Shown in pieces: positions 25,701 to 37,299 of a DNA stretch of 64,000 bases (position 1 is its first letter; each line of letters begins with the position of its first letter). The notes beneath the pieces are model-generated. The model was not told the DNA's origin. It saw only the letters and a program-made list of their open reading frames with translations, and ran no database searches. The position numbers were made by a program, and so were the translations under genes. The stretch comes from Sarcocystis neurona (lineage: Eukaryota > Apicomplexa > Conoidasida > Eucoccidiorida > Sarcocystidae): assembly GCA_000727475.1 (NCBI GenBank), contig KL647294.1, forward strand, positions 1,238,369 through 1,302,368, given 5' to 3'.

Positions 25701-28700
25701 TTCGCGTGTGTGCGTTTCGTTTCCATCCCCCTCTTCCTGTGGATTTGTTGGCCTTCTTCTTCTGTGTGGGGAGTTCGCGTTTCTCTTCTGCGTGTGTTCT
25801 CTTCTTCTTTGCCAACTTTCGGCGTCCCTTGGCACACGTACAGCTTCCTGTACGAGAGTACTACCAGTCGTAATAATAGCAATAGAAGTAAGACTACAGG
25901 ACTAAACCTCCTAGTGTTTCTACCCGTACTAGTAGTAGGCGTCCCTGTACCAGTAGTACGAGTAGTAGTCCTCCTCGGAGTAGCAACGTAGTCTCTCGAC
26001 GCTCTTCACCGAGTTTTGTCGAAGAAGTGCGTCCTCCTTTCACTCTTCGTAGTTTTTCTTCCTGGCCTCCTTTCTTCGGTGACGTGTGGACTTCCTTCGG
26101 GAGACTTGCCGGCAACTGCACGGCTCGACCTTCCCTGTGCTGCGCATGGGGCGGGCTGCCGCTCCCCCGTATACTGGCGCACACTACTTCTCCGAGGACC
26201 CGCACGTGCGTCGGCAGCAAACTTCGGCAAGCCGGGAAGGGGAGAGGAGGACTCGTGGCCAAGTGCCGCAGTCTCAAAGAGAGGCCGGTGCACCGCAGTT
26301 TTCTTGTGAATTCTGACCCCAGGGACGCGTGCGTAGATGTGAACGGCCGAGGAAGCAGCAGGCGCAGCGGAGAGTTCATGAGTCCACGTCTTGGCGCATA
26401 AACTCGTCTTTCTCGAGGAAGAATAAAATTATTCTCAACTTCTCGTCTCCTATACGCGTAGATGTAATTGTCGAGTCTCTTGGTTTGCTCTCCATGCGAC
26501 ACACAAGGATGTACACATACGTCTATATATGTATATAGATGGGTATACCGAGGTACGCACAGAGGCGCCTTCTTCCCCTGCGCCCTACATATAGGTGTAT
26601 ATGTACGTATACATATGTGTGAGTCAGTGTAGATAGACGTGGGCGGCTCTGTGTATATATGGATACACTCGTGGGTATTTATGTACATATCAGCACACAT
26701 ATACATATATACATATATATGAAGCAGTCAGTACGTGTGTATGTACATACGTATGTCTGCATCTGTATATCTACACGTACATTCCATTTTACATGCAGTA
26801 GTATATATATATATATACGTCGTGGTATATGTATAGGTATGTCCGTACCTATGTATATATATGTTTGTCAGTAGGTTCATAAATGGGCGCGCATGTACAA
26901 ACACGTGTATGCAGAGATGGGATGAGTGACAGCAGTCCTCTGCCGTAAACGTCTACCTCTGTATATATATAGAGAGAGGAGAGGGACATCATATGGGGAA
27001 GGGGCGGCCGCAGCTTCTTCTCTCCTTCCGTTGCCTCTCCCTTTTTTGCGTCCACGTGTCTGTAGGTTGTGGCGTACGCGAGGCGATGGGCTTCCACGGA
27101 AATTATGCGCACGGCGGCGGAAGGGCGGGGACGCATGCGCCCTTTTGCTTGGTCCATCGCAGAGACGTGGAACGGCGTCTTGTCCGGCGGTCCTCTTTTT
27201 GCTGTCGCTGTCTCCCGACGTACGGTGGGGAGGGGATCGCACACTTGTGTGGGTGCCGCCTCTTTTTCTGCTGCTGCCACGGCGCGCGTTGTTTTCCGTC
27301 GCCTCTCTCAAACAGAAGAGACTTCCTCTCTTCGATACCCTCGGCGAATGTGCGGGCAATGCAGGATTTGTGTCCGTTTCTATCTATCTCTCTTTTCCTG
27401 TCTCCGTCTCCCTGTCTCCGTCTCTTTCCCTGCCCATTTCTCGTCCTCTGTGTGTGTGTTGGGGGGGGGGGGATGTGTTTTGTAGAAGGAGCAGCTTTTG
27501 CAGTTCTGCGGTAATGCGGGAAGGTTTTCCTACCAGAAGCGCGGCTTCTTGTGTCTTCCCAGCAGCTCTGTCTCTCTGTCCGTCTCTGTCTGCCTTTGTC
27601 GCTCTGCCCTCCTCCTTTCACTGCGTCGCCGACTCTCCCCCATCTTCCCTTCTGCGTTCCTCCTGCTGCGGGAAAAAATTGCAACTTGCGAACAGGAACC
27701 CTCCCCACAGCCCTCTGCGTCGGACTCGGAGCTGCATGCGACGTGGCGCAAAGGGAGATGAAAAATGACGAGAGACATATCAAACATCTCGCCAGTCTTC
27801 TTCTTCAGGTACCTTCTTCTTCTTCGTCTTCCACTTCTCCTCCTCCGAGCTTTCTCCTTGGCTTTTCTTTCTTTGAACTGCGAACTTCTCTGTTCACTGG
27901 GTGCTTCCTGCAGAAAAAGCCGTCTTCCTCTCTGTTTTCCTCTGCGTCTCGCCCTCTGTCCGCGTCTCCGTGTCTCTTCTGTACGAAAACGCCGATGCGT
28001 CTCCGACTTTTTTTCGTCTCTTCCTCTCCACAGACGTCCGTCCGCTGCCCTCCTCCCCTTTGCAATATATGTGCACGTTTACATACTTTTCTCCGTTTTT
28101 GCTGTCTCTGTGTCCCTCTATGTGTCAGTCGCTCTTCGTTCTGCCCAATGTGTGTGAATGTCCGCACTCACGCCCCGCTGTCTTTTTTCCGTCCGTCTAC
28201 CTCTGCGGCTTTCTCTACGAAATTGCAGGACTGGCCTTCCCGTCTTTCCATCTCTCTGTCTCTCTCTTCTGGCCCTCTCTTTCTAGCGATAGTAGATCTC
28301 CCCATATATCTCCTCCTTTGTGGAAAAACGGGGGACACGAGGTGCTCTGCGTGAGGCAGAGGGCCTTCGTCTGCCCGGAGACACAGAGAGAGACACACAG
28401 AAGAAACAGCAGCAAGAAGAAGAGACGGACACAAAAGAGGAGGAAGAGATAATGATGGGCAAAAACAAGTGCTGTGATGGATGCGGCGGGGTCTCTACAT
28501 TTATCTGTAACCGACGTTCCCTCATCTGAATCGCATTTGCCCCGAGGAAAGGTGTTATGTGTCATACATGTATGTGCTTACCCATATCAAGAAATGTACG
28601 TTTACACAGATACACATAAATATATATAATACACTTTTATACATCTGTGGGGATATATGCATATATCCATATACATATATCCATATACATATATCCATAT

Positions 28701-30837
28701 ATATATATATATATCCATATACGTATATCCATGTACATATATATACATATATATATATATATCTTGCTTGTATAGTGCAATGGTTTGTAATACATACATA
28801 TACAGGTGTATATTTGTACACAGATATATATACATATGTATATACAGGACAGATATCTACATTTGTATGGTTATATAAATATGTCTATATATGTTGGTTG
28901 TGAAGTCCAGTGCTTTGTAATAAATACATATAACGAAATATATTCGTGAACATATATGTTATGTGTATATATGATACAAATACATACATTTTAACAGATG
29001 GATATATATATGTCTTGGTTGTAAACTGCGTTGCTTCGTAATATATGCACGTATATATTTATATATCTCTGTCTTTGTAGATATATATATATATTTCGAC
29101 ATATGGTAGTGTACTGGGATGTTTATTAGTTCATATAGAGGTAGACTTTCTCTCTTCTTATCTATGTATAATAATTATATATATTTGTGGCAACGGCTTG
29201 CTCTCATGTTTACCTGTATAAATATATGTATATAGTTGCATGTGTTACAAGCGAATAGATTCCGAGGAGCAGTGAGATAAGCCTGTCGTATATTTTTATA
29301 TATGTTATGTATATTATAGGTTTCTACATGTCTGTGTGTAGCCATACGTACAGTTTTACATATGTGTATATCAATATACATGTGTGTGCTATACTTTGTG
29401 TATTCTCTCCCTCTCCCTCTCCCTCTCTATCTGTCTCCATATATGTGTATATTTAGAGTATGTGTGTGTTGGAATCGGGTATGTATATCCACCTGTATTT
29501 GTGTGTATATGTACATTTTGACGTAAATATAGATATCCGTATCTGTATGTGTACTGTAGTATATGCGTATTACATACACACATGTATGAATATACATATA
29601 TATGTTTATATATCTAAAACGTGGGTCTTTGTGTGGATTTATATATAAGTTGGGTCTGTGCGATGGAGCACCCTTTTCGAATACTGCCGTCCCGTATCCC
29701 CTACGCAGCAATATCTATACATCTATCTGTATACATATATATGCATTAAGTACCGGGCGGATATATATATATATGTATGTATATTTATATGTTTATATAT
29801 ATGTTCACACGGGTAACAAAATGCCGCGGTGGTACGTTACGTATTAGAGAAAGAGGAAGATAAAAAAACGGTGGCGAGTCATCAAAACGTCAGGTAGGAC
29901 GGTACTGTAGACTTCCAAGTGATGTGCAGTGCAGTACATATATATAGAGAGAGAGACAGGGATATAGAGAGAGCTATCTATGTGTGTATACATATAGAGA
30001 GAGAGACTAAAGAGAGATGGAGAGAGCAATATATATATATATATATATATATATGGAGAGAGAGGGAGGGAGATTTAAGAGAGGCAGAGAGAGCAATACA
30101 TACACGTATATATATATATATATGTAGAGAGAGAGNNNNNNNNNNNNNNNNNNNNNNNNNNNNNNNNNNNNNNNNNNNNNNNNNNNNNNNNNNNNNNNNN
30201 NNNNNNNNNNNNNNNNNNNNNNNNNNNNNNNNNNNNNNNNNNNNNNNNNNNNNNNNNNNNNNNNNNNNNNNNNNNNNNNNNNNNNNNNNNNNNNNNNNNN
30301 NNNNNNNNNNNNNNNNNNNNNNNNNNNNNNNNNNNNNNNNNNNNNNNNNNNNNNNNNNNNNNNNNNNNNNNNNNNNNNNNNNNNNNNNNNNNNNNNNNNN
30401 NNNNNNNNNNNNNNNNNNNNNNNNNNNNNNNNNNNNNNNNNNNNNNNNNNNNNNNNNNNNNNNNNNNNNNNNNNNNNNNNNNNNNNNNNNNNNNNNNNNN
30501 NNNNNNNNNNNNNNNNNNNNNNNNNNNNNNNNNNNNNNNNNNNNNNNNNNNNNNNNNNNNNNNNNNNNNNNNNNNNNNNNNNNNNNNNNNNNNNNNNNNN
30601 NNNNNNNNNNNNNNNNNNNNNNNNNNNNNNNNNNNNNNNNNNNNNNNNNNNNNNNNNNNNNNNNNNNNNNNNNNNNNNNNNNNNNNNNNNNNNNNNNNNN
30701 NNNNNNNNNNNNNNNNNNNNNNNNNNNNNNNNNNNNNNNNNNNNNNNNNNNNNNNNNNNNNNNNNNNGAGAGAGAGGGAAAGAAAGAGAGAGGGAGACAG
30801 AGCAGGACGTGTACATATATGTGTATATATATATATG

Positions 30838-30870
<33 letters not shown>

Positions 30871-33800
30871 CAATACATGTACATATATATGTGTCTATGT
30901 ATATATAGAGAGAGAGATAGAGAGGGAGAGAGAGCAATACATGTACATTTATATGTATACATATGTATATATATAGAGAGAGATAGAGAGAGAGACAGCA
31001 ATAAGTATACATATATATATATATGTAGAGATAGAGAGAGACAGCAATAAGTATATATATATATATATGGAGAGAGAGAGACATTCGGGTGATACGCAAT
31101 GCAGCACACACATATATAAGTATATATATGTATGTATGCGTAGACGTATGGGTATGTACCGAACGGTGTACACATGTACACATATAGGCATCACTCGTAT
31201 GCGTCCCTGTACATGTGTTTACAGACACGTCAGTCTATTTACACATTTACATTCCTCTTCATACATCTACGCACACGCGTGCATCACACATCTATTTGTA
31301 TTTGTAATCAATCAACAAACCTGTACACATATATCATACATATGTAAATATACATCTGCGTTCTTGTGCTATTACGTCTATACATCTATATACACACATA
31401 CATCACACTTGTATGTAATATGTGTGTGTGTACGAACATGTGCGTCTGTACCTCTACGCGCCTACATCAAACACATGTATGCATAGACGTGTGTGTCCTT
31501 GCGCTACTATACATCTACCTACACACAAACATCTCCCTACATATATACACGTGTGTGGACATATGTATCTATACGTCTACACACACACGTCAAATATATG
31601 TATATATATATATGTGTGTACTTCGTTTGTTCTCGTGCTATATCTGGATATCATTCTGCACATACGCCTATACGTATATACTTCCTTTTGTTAGGAGGTA
31701 TACGAGATGCGCCGTGGTGGGGGGAAGTCGGTGGGAGTTGCTGCTGCACCGGACGGCGGTGGTGTTTGTACGTGCGTTTGTGTTTGCAGAGGGTCAAGGA
31801 GAAAATTCCCTTCGTCGAAGTGAACGGCAGCGCGACGCAGCGCTACGTAGGCAACTGGAACATCTCCTTCACTTTTGTCGAAGGAGAGTCTCTTATTATG
31901 AGCTTCAAAAACGTCGCCGTCTCTTCAGGTACTCGCGGTGCACGCGGCGCCAGGGGCACCAGCGGCAGCAACACCAGCAGCAGCAGCGGCACAGCAGCAG
32001 CACCGACACAGCAGCAGCAGCGGCATAGCAGCAGCAACAGCACAGCAGCAGCGGCAGGAGCAGCACGGCACCAGCAGCAGCAAGACCAGCAGCAGCAAGA
32101 CCAGCAGCAGTAGCACGGGCGGGGTTGGTAGGACTCTTTTTTTCTTCTTCCCCGTTGGCGGCGCGACTCTTCTTCGCAGTCGCTTCTGAACTGCAGAGAG
32201 AAAACGGGGTCCACGTACACCTATATATAGAGAGAAACAGGTATAGATATACAATTATGCCCCCCAGGAGGACACGCTGCAAATATATGTATATACATTT
32301 GCTTGCTTGCTTCACATGTAAGATTCCGCCGCCGTGTGGCTGTGTGAGCGCAACGCATGCGTCGTCGTCTCTTTGACCACGCGTGCGCCGCGGCAGGAGG
32401 CCGGGAAACGCTCGTTTCTTCTGGCTGTTCGAGTTAGAGCTGACCTTCGCTTGCAGCGTCTGTTTCTTCTCCGGAGGTTTCTCTGGCTTGTCCACACTTC
32501 CTGTTTCTACAGAAATGGATACGAAGTATTCACCTATATACGCGCACCTCTCCGCAGATAGTTACGCGTGACTACCATTACTTACGTATTTATATATATG
32601 TGTAAATACATATGTGTAGCGATGCCATATGAATGCACTTGCACCAGTAGATGGAGACGTACGTGTACATCTGAACGTCTACACGTGTAGAATTCTTGAG
32701 TTCCAAGTCACCCCTCTACATATATATGTATATATGTATGTGCGTGTACTTCATATATATAAGGGGTGGGAGGATCGAGTTGTGGGGTTGTAAATGGCTT
32801 CTTTTGTACGTTTTTTGTGAGTCTTCTGTTCTCTCCCCCTCCTTGTGTCCCTGTCTTTTCTTCGGCGGCCTTTTTCACAGGCAGTGCGTGCACCAGCGCC
32901 TCGCTAGAGCCGTCGTATGTGCTGCGGGCTCTCGGCGTCGGAGAAGAGGTGGCCCACACCTCTCTGCGCTTCGGCCTCGGTACGACTCTATACACGTGTC
33001 CCTTTTTCTTATGTTTAATGAAGAATCGAGTGCAGCCAAAGCAGCAAGCAGGAGTATATTTTTGTGGGCGTCTTTTCCACGTATGTATATGTATCCATGT
33101 ATTCGCAGGTATGTATATGTATGTGTGTATATCTCTGCATGTATGTACGTAGACGTAGGCGTGTATGTATGTATGTACGTATACGTGTATGTATGTATGT
33201 TATGTATGTATGTTATGTATGTATGCGTGTGTATGTGTAGCTCTGTATGTGTGTATATACATACGTATGTAGACGTATGTATGTATGCATGCATATATAC
33301 GTATGTATGTGTACGTGTGTGTATGTATTTGTATTTAGGCGTATGGAGGGGTATACACATGATTGCCTATGCGTGACAGTATATATATACATATATATGT
33401 GTGTGTAAGTATATTTATATATATATATGTGTATGTATATATGTAGATGTGTACGTACATTGTACTTCTTGATATGGGTGTGCATGTTCCTGTCTGTGTT
33501 AACGTAGGGGTGTATATGTCTCTATTTAGGAAGAGTTTCGTCTGGGAAAGCAGCTGCGTCTTCTGTTGTGTGAGTGACGCAGTTTCTTCAAAAAGTGAAA
33601 ATGTCAGAAAGTGCCTTTTAATTTCTTTGACGAGGGCACACATCCGTGTGTCTTCCTGGACGGCTGCGCGTGTGTGTAGGCAGCTACTGGCAACGGGAAG
33701 CTCTGCTGCTGTCAGAGAGCGCTGCTGCTCGTCGACTGGGGACTGAGCTGCTACTGGTCTGTGTTGCACCGGTCCCCGTGCTGCTGCTCGTGTGCTGCTG

Positions 33801-34546
33801 TTGTTGCTGCTGCAGCAACATCGCTGCTGGCAGCCTGAGCGTCGCTTCTTCTACTGCAGCCCGCGTTCCTGCCGCGGTCTATTACCCTCCGTCTCCGTCT
33901 GCGTCCGTAGCTGCTGGTGCTGGCTTGCTGCTGTGACGCCGACTGCTGCTGCTCGTGTCGCCGGTGCTGCTCCTTCTGCGCAGAAGCTGGAATCTCTTGC
34001 CTACCTGCCGCTGCTGCTCCCTGTCCGTTTGTCTCCGCGTGTATTGCCGCTGCGACTTTTTTTGGTGAATGCGGTAGTTTTGCTGTGGCTCTCTTTGTCG
34101 CATGGGACATCATCCACATGGGAGAAAAGCGGCCCGCGCTTACCCTCGCAATACAGAAAAAGAATGACAGAAACAGAGAGAGAAAGAAACATGAACCTGC
34201 TGGACTCGGCAGCAGTGCTCGACGTGTCCCTGTTTCTCGTCTTGCTTCAGATGATACACACATATTTACATATGTGTGATAAACAGTATACGCACGAGCT
34301 TTGCAAGAGCAAGACCGGGGAAGTTCTCGAAGAAATGGTGCTCCCTCTTGCTGCTGTTGTTGAACAGGCCGCTTCACTACGGAGAAGGACGTGGAACTCT
34401 GCGTCGACACGCTTGCGAGAGAAGTGAAGAGACTAAGAGAAATGTCTCCTCTCTACGAATTTGAAATGGCGAAGCAGCAGGCACAGAAATCCGGACTCTG
34501 CCCGAATGACGAGACCGATTCAGCTGCGACACTTGTGTGGACGTAA
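19742..34546 (+). CDS. NFS1: Cysteine desulfurase NFS1, mitochondrial, with giant N-terminal extension; complete, 7 exons
   Basis: Proposed exons are 19742-22428, 23094-23710, 25430-25618, 27696-27808, 31790-31928, 32881-32979 and 34368-34546 (4023 nt, 1340 aa; the family is usually about 450). NFS1 is a PLP enzyme that takes sulfur from cysteine for Fe-S clusters and tRNA thiolation. The N-terminus ([15 protein letters not shown]) is Arg-rich and Asp/Glu-free, as in mitochondrial presequences. Residues to about 845 are Ser/Ala/Gln/Glu-rich extension. The fold starts at [11 protein letters not shown] (846). Visible signatures are TSGATESNN, the TQLEHKC His, SGHK with the PLP-binding Lys1128, and the SGSACTSAS loop with catalytic Cys1252. 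A 70-residue low-complexity insert sits at about 940-1009. The C-terminus ends at TAA 34544-34546. Intron 1 appears to be GC-AG. The protein would act in the mitochondrion with ISD11 and ISU; neither is in this window. Confidence 0.94.
20081..20224 (+). repeat. 18-bp coding tandem repeat in NFS1 extension, 8 copies
   Basis: Eight consecutive 18-base units encode a hexapeptide of the form Asn-(Leu/Val/Met)-Ser/Thr-Ser-Ser-Ser, with Gly or Arg variants. The units keep phase with the NFS1 frame. They create repeated Asn-x-Ser sequons, which should have no glycosylation meaning in a mitochondrial protein. Confidence 0.9.
21113..21565 (+). repeat. Duplicated ~26-residue module in the NFS1 extension
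   Basis: The segment at 21113-21190 (about residues 458-483) and that at 21488-21565 (about 583-608) encode a related non-homopolymeric module: an aromatic, an acidic residue, x-H-V, then a conserved ERERAAEA core followed by E-x-G-x-Q. They are 375 bases apart and in frame. A weaker third relative of the first half (TYDPRV) begins near 21839. Each copy is followed by an Ala-rich tract. Confidence 0.8.
22537..22862. repeat. ~36-bp imperfect tandem repeat in NFS1 intron 1
   Basis: About nine imperfect copies of a unit consisting of a TATATATG core followed by TGCTACTT and a CTC/TTC pyrimidine run. The repeat fills the first half of NFS1 intron 1 and makes artefactual Cys/Ser/Tyr/Ile-rich ORFs. 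Confidence 0.8.
23918..24095. repeat. ~24-bp tandem repeat in NFS1 intron 2
   Basis: Repeated CTCGGCTGCTGCTTCTT units, mostly 24 bases, about seven copies with degenerate ones at the left. The array is CTG-oriented relative to the NFS1 sense strand and lies within intron 2 (23711-25429). Confidence 0.85.
24590..24780. repeat. TATA/CATA-rich microsatellite DNA in NFS1 intron 2
   Basis: AT-rich DNA built of TATATA, CATA and TGTATA motifs, part of the roughly 1.7 kb intron 2. No exon signal is seen. Confidence 0.7.
26480..26880. repeat. TATATG/TACATA microsatellite in NFS1 intron 3
   Basis: Degenerate TATATG and TACATA array inside intron 3 (25619-27695). The rest of that intron is pyrimidine-rich with a G10-type run near 27462-27471. 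Confidence 0.8.
28600..29850. repeat. TA-rich microsatellite field with a ~125-bp degenerate tandem repeat (NFS1 intron 4)
   Basis: TATATC and TATATA arrays fill much of the roughly 4 kb intron 4 (27809-31789). A conserved spacer containing CTTGGTTGT and TTTGTAATA recurs at about 28762, 28893 and 29013, defining a degenerate unit of 120-131 bases around the microsatellite cores. Confidence 0.75.
29938..31085. repeat. Alternating (TA)n and (GA)n microsatellite with assembly gap
   Basis: TATATA blocks alternate with GAGAGA blocks, spaced roughly 60-70 bases and often followed by GCAATA. The array is interrupted by 632 N at 30136-30767. The true array length is unknown. Frames reading through the N run are meaningless. 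Confidence 0.9.
30136..30767. other. Assembly gap (632 N)
   Basis: Run of N flanked on both sides by GAGAGA sequence, inside NFS1 intron 4. It does not affect any exon. Confidence 0.99.
31929..32113 (+). other. Open, CAG-rich start of NFS1 intron 5
   Basis: Directly after the exon 5 donor, the intron remains open in the NFS1 frame for about 61 codons rich in Gln, Ser and Ala (CAG triplets) and ends at a stop at 32111-32113. The exon 5/6 join is fixed by the conserved [10 protein letters not shown] loop, so this is intronic in the enzyme-coding transcript. Confidence 0.7.
33100..33470. repeat. (TATG)n microsatellite in NFS1 intron 6
   Basis: Long TATG/GTAT array with TTATGTATG variants and terminal TA runs in intron 6 (32980-34367). 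The remainder of the intron (33690-34030) is CTG-rich. Confidence 0.85.
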
Positions 34547-34661
34547 AAAAGAAGAGAAGATAAAAACAAGAGGAAGAGCGGGGACAGGGAGAAGGAGAAA
34601 GAAGATACGGAACACTTGAGGAAAAAGAAAGGAGAAGGGCTGGGGGGGGGGGAGGGAAGTC

Positions 34662-34866
34662 AAAGAAGGTTTCTGCATTACGCATGTGTGTGGTGAAGGA
34701 TAGGAAAGAGAAGATAGAAAGAAGAAGAGAAAGAACGAGGAGAAGGAGAAGGAGGAAGACGGAAGGACGTGTGAACAAAAAGAAAGAAAAGGAGAAGAAG
34801 GGAGGGGGCGGGGGGGGGAAGGGGAGCAAAGAAAGTTTCTGTATTACGTGTGTGTTTGGTGAAGGA
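34662..34866. repeat. Direct duplication with period ~166 bp just after NFS1
   Basis: A roughly 38-base segment beginning AAAGAAGGTTTCTGCATTA at 34662 recurs in modified form at 34828. Each copy is preceded by a GA-rich stretch and a G8-G10 run and followed by GGTGAAGGAT. Confidence 0.8.
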
Positions 34867-36087
34867 TGGGCTGCAGCAGCAACCACGGGGCATCCTGGTC
34901 GTTATTTATCGAAATATATATATTTCTGTGTGTCGCGCTTCTGCAGCCGTATATGTTAGCGTGTATGGACAAGGTCATTCATCCCGAGATATATAAATGT
35001 ATGTGTATGCTCCAGCAGGCTGGTGCGAGAGGTGCTCAGGAAAGGTGAAGACCACCATTTTTCAAACGCTGGCTCGAGCCATGCGTGAGTGTTTTCCAGC
35101 CGCTTGGATAACATTTTCTTGAATTTTTTTCCCCTTTCCTTCTACAGTATATTGGTTTCTTTCTTCACGTCGCCTCGACCACCAACCTTTCACCACCAGC
35201 ACACTTGGCAGTTTACACAGAGTCACTTTGTTGGCACGCTGTATTTTTACTATTTCCTCCCCTGTCTCTTTTCCGTCTTCATCTTCTTTCTTGATAAATT
35301 CTTGTGCTATCTGTGGACACATTATACTTTGGAACACCGATCCGTGAACATCAGCTGCAGCAGCGTGCAGACCGCAGTGAACTCAGCATCGCAAGAAGCG
35401 TAACACCGGCACAGGGTGTAAGGTTTTTTGTCGTTCCTCCTCCTGACTTTTTCACGACACCGTCATCTCCCTCTTCACGTTTCTTCCATCACAGAAGAAT
35501 CTCAACAGCACCACCGCACATCGGTCTGAAGGCCTCGTGGCAGTGTCATTGTTTTCCCTCTTTCTTTCTCTCTTAACAATTCTCCGTTGCGCTCGAGCCG
35601 TCCATTCTCCAGCTAACAGAGAGAAAAGGGGGTACCAATGCTTCGAATCTTAGAAGGGTATCGATGTTATCTTCAGTCTCCGATTTCTACGTCCTGTCCT
35701 GCCCGCTCTCCTCGCTTCACGTCCTCTACAGTCTGCCCTGCTTTCCCATGCAGTGTACTCACACACTTTTCACATATATATATATATATATATATACGTA
35801 TGCAGGAGCCCGCTATTCCTCCGCAGCTGTTCCACCGATCACCTTTTGTATTCGAAGGGCCATGTGCTACAGGAGTGCACTCCGCTGTCGCCTTTGATAA
35901 TAGAAACCCGTTGAGGTTGTTGGTGCACGGCAGCGACATATTTGTAGAATTCGGGACTCCATCGACTCCGCAGCTGCTATTCTCGCACTTTCGCGTGAAA
36001 GCCTGAGGAGCTGCTTACAGCAGCACAGAAAAGGCTTGGCGTGGGGACTCGTGTAAATAACACATCTTGTCTCGAGTAGTGCGTGGA

Positions 36088-36300
36088 TCTCTGGGTGGTC
36101 TGCCTTCTCCTGCGATCCGATAAAAAGGACTGTGCGCAAGGCTTCAGACGCTCCTGTCTGGTGGTGGCTTCTTTGCCTCTTCCTACTCAGTCGACAAAGA
36201 GACGATACTAGCCGTGTGCTGCTCACTTCTGGTGGCTCTTTTGCCTCCTTGCGCATGAGTGGATAGAGAGGCATATGCTAGCCCTGTAGTGCGCACGAAG
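36088..36300. repeat. ~70-bp degenerate tandem repeat
   Basis: TCTGG(T)GGT..C..TTTGCCTC-type blocks recur at about 36090, 36157 and 36228 (steps of 67 and 71 bases), with a weak trace beyond. Identity between units is partial. Confidence 0.55.
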
Positions 36301-36752
36301 GTGTCTACTGTAGAATAATTCTTCTGGATGCCTTCGGGGGACCCGCGCACTCCTTGCTCGTGTAGCATTCACTCTAGAACACCGTCACCGGCGCAGGCCA
36401 CGCGCGTCGAAAGACGCGTATCTTCGAAGCACGGGGACACACGTCTAGAAGTCACTTGCAAATTTACCACTTCCACCAGCACGTTGGTGCCGTCTCTGTG
36501 ACTGCAATTCTCTTTGAAGGAGTTGCGTTTCCCCAGCCCTGTCCTACTTGCTTCACTCGCGTAGGAATGGCAGCTGTTCACCTTCTTCCTCCTGCAATGT
36601 TCACTTCTCTTCTGTGTGGTGCACCATGTAGAAAAACGTCCTACGGTAATCTCATCCGCCGGTCTTTAGTTGCACTTCTCGTTATCTTGGGCTGGCGAGT
36701 TGGACAACGGCCATTTTCGTGAACGCCTGCGGTGCTGTGCGGTCAGTTGAGT

Positions 36753-37050
36753 CAGCAGCACCTATTTTTCTTCGACGCCATGTGCTTAGGCTTTTCCTGA
36801 CTCCCTGCGGCAGTAGTTGTGACGCTGTTGATTACCACTTTTCTTCCAGTTGCGAACCAGCAGCACCTACTCCTCATCGACCCCGTGTGGATGATCTTTT
36901 TCTGACTCACTGCACAGGTGTTCTTACGGTATTGATTGCCACTTTTCTTCCAGGCATGTACTGCTCACAGACACGCGTTCTACGACTCACGGCAGCTGTT
37001 GCACTTACACTGTTCATTACAACCTTGCTTCTGGTTCTTATCCAAGACGC
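36753..37050. repeat. 105-bp degenerate tandem repeat, ~3 units
   Basis: A unit starting CAGCAGCACCTA at 36753 recurs exactly 105 bases later at 36858 and, strongly diverged, near 36963. Shared landmarks are CTGACTC.CTGC and GATT.CCACTTTTCTTCCAG. As 105 is a multiple of three, the plus-strand frame stays open across the units. Confidence 0.65.
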
Positions 37051-37299
37051 ACTCTAAAAGTGCTTCCACGACTCTTCCAACTGCATGACCACCCTTCGTA
37101 CCACGCGTCGTGGACTGCTCGCAGCAGGAATTCCCTGCGCTCTGCTCACTATCTTAACCCGTCGGGTCGTTGCGCCGCGGAGCCTGACACTACAAATGCA
37201 AAGGAGATGCAACACGCAGGACGTCACAGATCAATAAAACCTTACTTCGTCATGATATTTGGACACGTGAGCGTCCCGAGTTTCACCATTCCCCGTTAC

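Noticed and set aside
29978..31228. Long minus-strand ORFs spanning the first N run
   Set aside because: Most of their length is N. The rest is TA/GA microsatellite translated as Tyr-Ile and Leu-Ser repeats, and it lies in an NFS1 intron.
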